This document shows positions 1-3,851 of a stretch of 5,691 bases of DNA, piece by piece. The number at the start of each line of letters is the position of its first letter. Within the stretch, counting starts at the first letter, position 1. The DNA lies in NCBI GenBank assembly GCA_015486915.1, contig WFQS01000482.1, positions 1-5,691 on the forward strand, read 5' to 3'. The notes below the pieces were generated by a model. The model made no database searches, was not told the DNA's origin, and saw only the letters and a list, made by a program, of their open reading frames with translations. A program made the position numbers and the translations under genes. The DNA comes from Desulfobacteraceae bacterium. Lineage in GTDB: Bacteria; Desulfobacterota; Desulfobacteria; Desulfobacterales; Desulfobacteraceae.

Positions 1-231
1 AACGTTTTTTTTATCCCAAGCCTGAAAGCCATGGAATCATGGCTTAAACGCAGCGGTTTTACCAATATAAAATGCATTGATATTTCATCCACCAACTCTT
101 TTGAGCAGAGAAAAACCCCCTGGATTCAGACTGAATCATTAAAGGATTTTCTTGATCCAAAAGATAATGAAAAAACAGTGGAAGGATATCCAGCTCCTGT
201 GAGGGCTGTTTTTAAAGCCAATTCAGTCTAA
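1..231 (+). CDS. cmoB: tRNA U34 carboxymethyltransferase CmoB, C-terminal part
   Basis: This is the 3' end of a gene that begins outside the window; 76 codons and a TAA stop are visible, against about 320 residues in typical CmoB. The frame is open from base 1 and reads [10 protein letters not shown] before the first ATG at 31, so that ATG is internal and not a start. The tail matches the CmoB C-terminus: the E-Q-R-x-T-x-W-x-x-T-E-S-L stretch, then FLDP and [13 protein letters not shown]. CmoB uses carboxy-S-adenosylmethionine, made by CmoA, to turn 5-hydroxyuridine 34 of certain tRNAs into 5-carboxymethoxyuridine, which widens wobble decoding. The catalytic Rossmann part is upstream and cannot be judged. 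The next gene downstream converges on it. I see no clear intrinsic terminator directly after the stop, only a T-run near 275-281. Confidence 0.93.
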   Translation, partial: NVFFIPSLKAMESWLKRSGFTNIKCIDISSTNSFEQRKTPWIQTESLKDFLDPKDNEKTVEGYPAPVRAVFKANSV

Positions 232-283
232 GACAAGCGATGCCCGCAAAACCCATGTGCCTGCCTCAATTTCCTGTTTTTTG

Positions 284-299
284 TTACATACAGGGGTAA
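284..299 (+). repeat. left flanking direct repeat (target-site duplication context)
   Basis: TTACATACAGGGGTAA occurs here and again at 421-436. The 16-bp match is fully explained if an original TTAC-ATACAGGG-GTAA site had its central 8 bp duplicated by insertion of an element that itself starts with GTAA and ends with TTAC. Confidence 0.7.
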
Positions 300-424
300 A
301 TATTCGACCTTATCATGTAAATTTTGGGAAGTGCTTCATATTCGCCTATTTGGGACTGTGTAGCATACTAATGCTATTGTGAAGGCCAAAATAGGTGAAG
401 ATGGGGTGCTGGCCGAATATTTAC
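296..424. mobile_element. 129-bp MITE-like palindromic element with IS66-type ends
   Basis: The ends are inverted repeats of 14 bp with one mismatch (296-309 against 411-424): GTAAATATTCGACC on the left and GTAAATATTCGGCC on the right, read inwards. The flanks carry an 8-bp direct repeat, ATACAGGG, at 288-295 and 425-432. Terminal GTAA with 8-bp target duplications is the signature of the IS66 family, so this is best read as a non-autonomous derivative of such an element. The inside is also palindromic: 330-354 pairs with 386-410 over 25 positions with two mismatches and five G-U pairs, and 361-366 pairs with 371-376 around a 4-nt loop. There is no coding capacity. The IS66 link rests on end sequence and duplication length alone. 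Confidence 0.6.
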
Positions 425-436
425 ATACAGGGGTAA
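421..436 (+). repeat. right flanking direct repeat (target-site duplication context)
   Basis: This is the second copy of the 16-bp direct repeat at 284-299. Its first four bases are the right end of the 129-bp element, the next eight are the duplicated target, and the final GTAA is original flanking DNA. Confidence 0.7.
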
Positions 437-445
437 GGCACTAAT

Positions 446-508
446 GACAGAAACGGCCATATAGACACAAAATCCTTTGCAGGACCGGATCTGTCCCATG
501 GCCGTTAT
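446..508 (-). repeat. divergent copy of the YNGHEA repeat; possible terminator
   Basis: Its 3' part on the plus strand (GATCTGTCCCATGGCCGTTAT) differs in three positions from the end of the repeat at 2142-2252. Two pairings are possible: GACAG (446-450) with CTGTC (491-495), or AACGGCCAT (452-460) with ATGGCCGTT (498-506). It lies just beyond the stop codon of the minus-strand metallohydrolase gene and between two converging genes. The 9-bp stem could therefore help to end transcription from the minus strand, but the following T-run is only three long. On the minus strand the conserved frame reads NGHGTD in place of NGHEAD. Membership of the family is likely; the terminator role is a guess. 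Confidence 0.45.
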
Positions 509-521
509 AAAATACTGCTTG

Positions 522-1373
522 TTAAAAAGTCATTGTCCAGCCGGCATTTGCAAAGGAAAAACGCTCCTTGAACCTGTTGTAGCAGATTGCAGCGGCTTCG
601 TTTCCGGTGCAGTGTGAGACTGCTATGACATCTAAGTTAAAATCATCAAATGCCTCCATGGATTTTTCAAGCTTGTTGCTGACACCCATGAAACCTAAGT
701 GTGTTCCTCCGATCACTGCGTGGAATTTATCATGCCCGCTTTTTTTCTGAAAATGATTCATGATATTTACAATTCCTGAATGGGCGCATCCCGTTAAAAT
801 AACAGGACCAGAATCGGTTTCAATTAAAAGAGAAGCATCATCAAGAAGGGGATCATCAATAAAATCATCTCCTCTTCTTGCCTTGAGCATGGGATCGGAA
901 GTTTCAAATTCAGTAAGTTTTGGAACCTCACCTGAAAAGAAAATTCCCGGTGAAATTTCTTCGTATTCTTTTTTAAAGGAAAATTTAGCACCAAGCCCTG
1001 ATTCAAGAAATTCCCTTGTAAATTTAATTCCGATAAAATGCCGCTGTTTTCCTCCGGGAGAGTCAAGTTCAACATATTTCCGGTCAAATATATCGGGATG
1101 GGCAATTATCTCAACATTTCGTGGCGGATATAGAACAAAGGGAAGCCCCCCGGTGTGGTCATAATGACCGTGGCTTAAAGATATTTTATTGATACTTGTC
1201 AGATCAATTCCCAAAGCTGTTGCATTTCCCTGTATGGTCATGCCCTGCCCCGTGTCCATGAGAAGTTTTTCTCCGTCCTTCTCTATTAAAGCTGCAAATC
1301 CATGCTCCCCTGTGATACCAAACAATCCTCCTGCCCTGTTCTCACATAGCACTGTGATTTTTGTTGCCCCCAT
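522..1373 (-). CDS. MBL-fold metallohydrolase (COG1237-like)
   Basis: A 283-residue soluble protein of the metallo-beta-lactamase fold. Metal ligands are visible in order: D40 in the early strand, the H-x-H-x-D-H motif as HGHYDH at 68-73 followed by TGG, a histidine in GCAHSG (H198), and further histidines in GGTHL (H225) and SHCTG (H254). These suit a dinuclear metal site. Overall pattern and length match the archaeal and bacterial group often annotated as 7,8-dihydropterin-6-methyl-4-(beta-D-ribofuranosyl)aminobenzene 5'-phosphate synthase. That name comes from a methanogen homologue and should not be transferred as a function here; the substrate is unknown. The ATG start is supported by GGGAGGT in the mRNA (plus-strand complement at 1379-1385), about six bases upstream. 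It lies 65 bp downstream of the phosphatase gene on the same strand, so co-transcription is likely. Confidence 0.85.
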   Translation of the reverse strand: MGATKITVLCENRAGGLFGITGEHGFAALIEKDGEKLLMDTGQGMTIQGNATALGIDLTSINKISLSHGHYDHTGGLPFVLYPPRNVEIIAHPDIFDRKYVELDSPGGKQRHFIGIKFTREFLESGLGAKFSFKKEYEEISPGIFFSGEVPKLTEFETSDPMLKARRGDDFIDDPLLDDASLLIETDSGPVILTGCAHSGIVNIMNHFQKKSGHDKFHAVIGGTHLGFMGVSNKLEKSMEAFDDFNLDVIAVSHCTGNEAAAICYNRFKERFSFANAGWTMTF

Positions 1374-1394
1374 GGTTTACCTCCCATAGTGCAT

Positions 1395-1428
1395 GGACAA
1401 AAACTTTTGATTAGGCAAATGTTTGTCC
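1395..1428 (-). other. small stem-loop between the two minus-strand genes
   Basis: GGACAAA (1395-1401) and TTTGTCC (1422-1428) form a 7-bp perfect stem with a 20-nt loop in the 65-bp spacer between the phosphatase and the metallohydrolase. On the minus strand no T-run follows, so it is unlikely to stop transcription there. It ends about ten bases upstream of the ribosome-binding site of the downstream gene, and could matter for mRNA stability or simply be chance. Confidence 0.25.
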
Positions 1429-1438
1429 TGACACTTTT

Positions 1439-2125
1439 TTAAGTTAAAATTACAGGTTCCTTCTGGTAATTGGTAATATAATAATTACCTTTATCTTCAA
1501 AGACAATGATGCTTTCAAGAAAACCCACCGCCCCGAAATCCTCATGTTTCAGTCCAAGTTTATATTCCTTTAATGGAAATAAATTCCAGTCATGGGAAAC
1601 GCAGATTGCTATTTCTCCTCTTTTTAATTCCTTCAGTCTGATTTTCAAAAAATCTGCTATGGTATCTGCGGTTTTTTCAGGATTCTCCATTGTTTTTTCA
1701 GAGATCTCTCTATTGAACCATCTGCGCAAAAACTCGGGACTTCCCGTTTCATTGACCATTTTCAGGGCATTTTCGATATTTTTTATGTAAAATGGTGACA
1801 GATCAGCGTTTAAAACATTGTGCCCGTTAAACCTGCCGTATCTTTTACTGTAACCCTTGTCAATTATACAGGCCGTTTCAATGCATCTTCCAAAATAACT
1901 GGAAAAAAATTTCGGCCAGGGTTTCAGAGGAAGGGCTTCGCCAAGGGATAAAGCATAATCCTTTCCTTTTTCAGTGAGTCCCATAAATGGTTCCATCGAA
2001 GCTTTTGTACTGAAATATCTGTCTGAATGGCGCATGATAACGGCAAATTTATCAATTCCTTCATTAATCAGTTTCACAATTGTATTCAGGGTTTCTTTGT
2101 CACGCATTTTCTGTTTTATTATCAT
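1439..2125 (-). CDS. histidine phosphatase superfamily protein (phosphoglycerate-mutase-like)
   Basis: A 228-residue cytoplasmic protein with the two-histidine layout of the superfamily. The catalytic R-H motif is MRHSDR (R32, H33), where the usual glycine after H is serine. It is followed by L-T-x-K-G at 50-54, the phosphate-binding arginine in SSYFGRCIETA (R80), and the second catalytic histidine in SHDWN (H178). The substrate cannot be told from sequence; small-molecule phosphatase or mutase and phosphoprotein phosphatase (SixA-like) are all open, though the protein is longer than SixA. The chosen ATG has AGGAAG upstream (complement at 2136-2141) with a 10-nt gap; an ATG at codon 7 is possible but has a weaker site. 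It is the first gene of a likely two-gene minus-strand unit. Its leader would contain a repeat copy and a palindrome. Confidence 0.8.
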   Translation of the reverse strand: MIIKQKMRDKETLNTIVKLINEGIDKFAVIMRHSDRYFSTKASMEPFMGLTEKGKDYALSLGEALPLKPWPKFFSSYFGRCIETACIIDKGYSKRYGRFNGHNVLNADLSPFYIKNIENALKMVNETGSPEFLRRWFNREISEKTMENPEKTADTIADFLKIRLKELKRGEIAICVSHDWNLFPLKEYKLGLKHEDFGAVGFLESIIVFEDKGNYYITNYQKEPVILT

Positions 2126-2141
2126 TATATATGAACTTCCT

Positions 2142-2252
2142 GTTAAACTTTTAAAATAAGAGTTGGCTTCGCGCCTTCGGCCCTATTTTTGTCAGAATCT
2201 CTGATTCTTTGAGGCTGTCTGAGAGAATCCAGATCCGCCTCATGGCCGTTAT
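2142..2252 (-). repeat. YNGHEA-type repeat copy 1
   Basis: The core 2157-2252 matches the core of the copy at 2697-2810 (2715-2810) without gaps at 84 of 96 positions by my hand count. Similarity reaches further left to a shared GTTAAA (2142 and 2697). On the plus strand the unit contains a GC-rich start (TTGGCTTCGCGCC), a small AGAATC-tct-GATTCT hairpin, and a hairpin with GAGGC at 2211-2215 and GCCTC ahead of ATGGCCGTTAT. On the minus strand one frame runs from NGHEADLD through GAKPTL to a TAA. It lies immediately upstream of the ribosome-binding site of the phosphatase gene, so it would be part of that gene's leader if the promoter near 2318-2346 is real. Confidence 0.8.
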
Positions 2253-2263
2253 TGGAAAATAGC

Positions 2264-2280
2264 ATACTTGAAACAAGTAT
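2264..2280. promoter_or_regulatory. perfect 7-bp palindrome, operator or hairpin
   Basis: ATACTTG-AAA-CAAGTAT is a perfect inverted repeat with a 3-nt centre. It lies 11 bp past repeat copy 1 and downstream of the candidate minus-strand promoter. This size and symmetry would suit a dimeric regulator or an mRNA hairpin. It may also be chance in AT-rich DNA. Confidence 0.3.
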
Positions 2281-2317
2281 ATCGCCAAATTTAATAATCT
2301 GAAATCATTATCACGAT

Positions 2318-2346
2318 AAAATATAATATGGCATATTACCTGTCAA
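2318..2346 (-). promoter_or_regulatory. candidate sigma-70 promoter with palindromic operator for the phosphatase gene
   Basis: On the minus strand a perfect TTGACA lies at 2341-2346. Downstream are TATTTT at 2318-2323 (17-nt spacer, 4 of 6 consensus bases) and TATATT at 2320-2325 (15-nt spacer, 5 of 6). The 15-bp palindrome TAATATGGCATATTA (2324-2338) occupies the spacer, where a bound repressor would block polymerase. The transcript would have a leader of roughly 190 nt carrying the 2264-2280 palindrome and repeat copy 1. This is a consensus match only. Confidence 0.4.
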
Positions 2347-2380
2347 TATATATAATTAAATAGATTTTACAAAGTGGACC

Positions 2381-2489
2381 ATTCCTTTGGAGTAAGACTT
2401 GGCTCCGCGCCCGGCCCATGTTTTGTCAGAGTTTTGATTCTTTGAGGCAGATCCGGGACTTAACTATAGATCTGCCTCATGGCAGTTAT
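2381..2489 (-). repeat. YNGHEA-type repeat copy 2, with strong terminal hairpin
   Basis: It shares with the copy at 2697-2810 the ATTCCTTT left end, a TTGGCTCCGCGCC block, TTTGTCAGA and the final GCCTCATGGCAGTTAT. Small gaps separate it from the other two full copies. Here the terminal stem is perfect over 10 bp: GAGGCAGATC (2444-2453) with GATCTGCCTC (2468-2477). The minus-strand frame YNCHEADL hits a TAG right after L, so this copy is not open in the conserved frame. Confidence 0.75.
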
Positions 2490-2585
2490 ATCAAAATTAC
2501 AGAACTATTTGTTTCTTGACATTGTTTCAATATCTGATAAACAAATACCATATTCCGGTTCCCATGGAGTATATTCTGTTTACTT

Positions 2586-2685
2586 TTTATATGAAAGAGC
2601 TAACTTTTTACAAAGTAACAAATACTCTTTCTATGTTCGTTGAGAGGCACCGTAGCGCAGTTCAGCTCTGCCTCATGGCAGTTAT
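2586..2685 (-). pseudogene. decayed inverted fragment of the ExeA-like ATPase gene
   Basis: The minus strand of this stretch aligns without gaps to 4153-4252 of the downstream ATPase gene at 78 of 100 positions by my hand count. Read in the ATPase frame it gives NCHEAELNCATVPLNEHRK and continues to VKS followed by a TAG stop, then LFHIK, against NGHEAELNSVTAPHNKHKK and VKNELLRIK in the gene. Among the first ten differences only three fall on third codon positions, which fits decay and not selection on a protein. The part 2490-2585 may carry the match further towards the Walker B region, but that is too faint to claim. It could be a remnant of a duplicated, inverted ATPase gene, or an extended copy of the repeat that also sits in the gene. 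Confidence 0.65.
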
Positions 2686-2696
2686 AAGAAACTCTC

Positions 2697-2810
2697 GTTA
2701 AATTCCTTTAAAAATAAGAGTTGGCTCCGCGCCTTCAGCCCAATATTTGTCAGAATCTTTGATTATTAGAGGCTGTCTGAAAGTCTCCAGATCGGCCTCA
2801 TGGCTGTTAT
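2697..2810 (-). repeat. YNGHEA-type repeat copy 3
   Basis: This is the best-kept sister of the copy at 2142-2252. It starts 11 bp after the decayed ATPase fragment and ends 32 bp before the start codon of the solute-binding protein gene. GAGGC at 2769-2773 pairs with GCCTC ahead of ATGGCTGTTAT. The minus-strand frame reads YNSHEADLE, then GAEPTL and a TAA at the far end, so this copy stays open through its whole length in the same frame as the copy in the ATPase gene. Its position puts it in the promoter or leader region of the rightward genes. Confidence 0.8.
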
Positions 2811-2842
2811 ATTGCAATAATAACTTTAAATTATGAGATATT

Positions 2843-3814
2843 ATGGATAAAAAAGGATTGATAATACTTATTGTCTTGTTTTTGACAGGTATTTCCGGGA
2901 TCTCATATGCAGTGGATTTGGGAATAATCACCGGCAGTAAGCAGGGAACTTCTTTTCAATTCGGACAGGACATGATGAAAATGGCAAAACAATATGGATT
3001 TGATATCCTGGTGTACGATTCAAGGGGATCAGTGGATAATGTTTACGCTGTATACAGCCGTCCTGAAATCCAGATGGGAATCGTCCAGTCCGATGTTTTG
3101 GCCTTTGTACTGAAAGTTAAGACCAGTGCTGCCCTTAGACGTATCGCAAAGAAAATAAGAATGATTTTCCCCCTGTACAATGAAGAAGTTCACCTCCTCT
3201 GTAAAGATAAAATTCACTCCTTTGATAATTTGAAAGGAAAAACCGTGGCCGTTGGTAAAGAAGGCGGCGGGACATATGTGACCTCCAGACTTTTGTTTGA
3301 AGTTTCCGGGATAAAACCCAAAAAAATTCTAAACATTGGAACAAGAAAAGCATTGTCAGAACTTAAGAAAGGCCATGTTGATGCCATGTTCTATGTGGCG
3401 GGGTTTCCAGTAAAACTGTTTTCTGACAATGTGGCCTCCGGAGAAGGTCTTCACCTTGTTCCCATAACAGATAAAAGGATAACAAAATATTACCCGATAG
3501 CCCGTATCCCTGCCCGAACCTATGTATGGCAGCCTGAAGCGGTGGATACTGTTTCGGTGAAGGCGATTCTGATCTCCTTTGATTTCAGACAGAATAATTG
3601 CGATCATGTGGGAAAATTTGCAGGGCTGGTGTACAGTAATATGGATCTCCTCAGACAGAATGGCCATCCAAAATGGAAAAGCGTGGATCTTGATTCCCCC
3701 TTTAAAGAATGGAAGCAATACGATTGTGTCAAAAAATATCTCCATGCAGATTTAGAAAAAGAGAATTCCATTGAGAACAATCCACTGTTTCAGGCCATTA
3801 AAAAAATGTTATAG
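2843..3814 (+). CDS. TAXI-family TRAP-type periplasmic solute-binding protein
   Basis: A 323-residue exported protein. Residues 1-23 are a signal peptide: MDKK, a hydrophobic core, and a likely cut after S-Y-A. The mature part follows the TAXI (NMT1_3-like) pattern: TGSKQGTSFQFG at 30-41, DSRGSVDNV at 59-67, GIVQSDV at 79-85, Y-N-E-E-V-H-L-L at 112-119, and LKGKTVAVGKEGGGTYVTS at 130-148, which corresponds to the family's LKGKxVxVGxxGSGT loop. IPARTY (222-227) also fits. TAXI proteins bind small organic acids or amino acids for TRAP transporters; the ligand here is unknown. No TRAP permease lies downstream. Instead the gene is followed 37 bp later by a membrane-anchored AAA ATPase, suggesting a sensory or non-transport role. 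The ribosome-binding site is weak (GAGA about 5 nt upstream). Confidence 0.85.
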   Translation: MDKKGLIILIVLFLTGISGISYAVDLGIITGSKQGTSFQFGQDMMKMAKQYGFDILVYDSRGSVDNVYAVYSRPEIQMGIVQSDVLAFVLKVKTSAALRRIAKKIRMIFPLYNEEVHLLCKDKIHSFDNLKGKTVAVGKEGGGTYVTSRLLFEVSGIKPKKILNIGTRKALSELKKGHVDAMFYVAGFPVKLFSDNVASGEGLHLVPITDKRITKYYPIARIPARTYVWQPEAVDTVSVKAILISFDFRQNNCDHVGKFAGLVYSNMDLLRQNGHPKWKSVDLDSPFKEWKQYDCVKKYLHADLEKENSIENNPLFQAIKKML

Positions 3815-3840
3815 TCTTTGGAGGATAATAACTGAAAAAT

Positions 3841-3844
3841 GGAG
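3841..3844 (+). promoter_or_regulatory. ribosome-binding site that fixes a TTG start
   Basis: GGAG lies seven bases before TTG at 3852. An in-frame TAA occupies 3849-3851 directly before this TTG, so no earlier start is possible. The next in-frame ATG is codon 34, which would remove the conserved N-terminal Y-x-x-x-F-G-L-x-x-x-P-F motif of the family. Confidence 0.75.
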
Positions 3845-3851
3845 CAGATAA

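Larger units (their letters stand above)
2126..2842. other. 717-bp repeat-rich region between divergent genes
   Basis: No convincing gene lies here. The space is filled by three copies of a ~96-bp repeat, one decayed inverted fragment of the downstream ATPase gene, two perfect palindromes and a candidate promoter for the leftward genes. The parts between repeats (about 2253-2380 and 2490-2585) are very AT-rich. A minus-strand frame running from inside the solute-binding gene through the last repeat to 2698 is open by chance plus the repeat's own coding-like frame, and I do not call it. No good promoter for the rightward genes was found. Confidence 0.7.

Noticed and set aside
2516..2701. 61-codon plus-strand frame and a TTGACA at 2516-2521 as promoter for the rightward genes
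   Set aside because: The frame runs over the decayed ATPase fragment in antisense and has no ribosome-binding site. TTGACA has no acceptable -10 box at 16-18 nt.
2142..2810. Integron attC sites in a cassette array
   Set aside because: The units end in GTTAT but lack a complementary R-Y-Y-Y-A-A-C box at the other end, one copy lies inside a gene, and no integrase is visible.
2142..2810. CRISPR-like array
   Set aside because: The repeats are ~96 bp, diverged, unevenly spaced and partly absent from intervals; spacers are not of uniform length.
2698..2931. 77-codon minus-strand reading frame
   Set aside because: It starts antisense inside the signal-peptide region of the solute-binding gene and then runs through repeat copy 3. 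No ribosome-binding site was seen. Its tail only reflects the open frame of the repeat.
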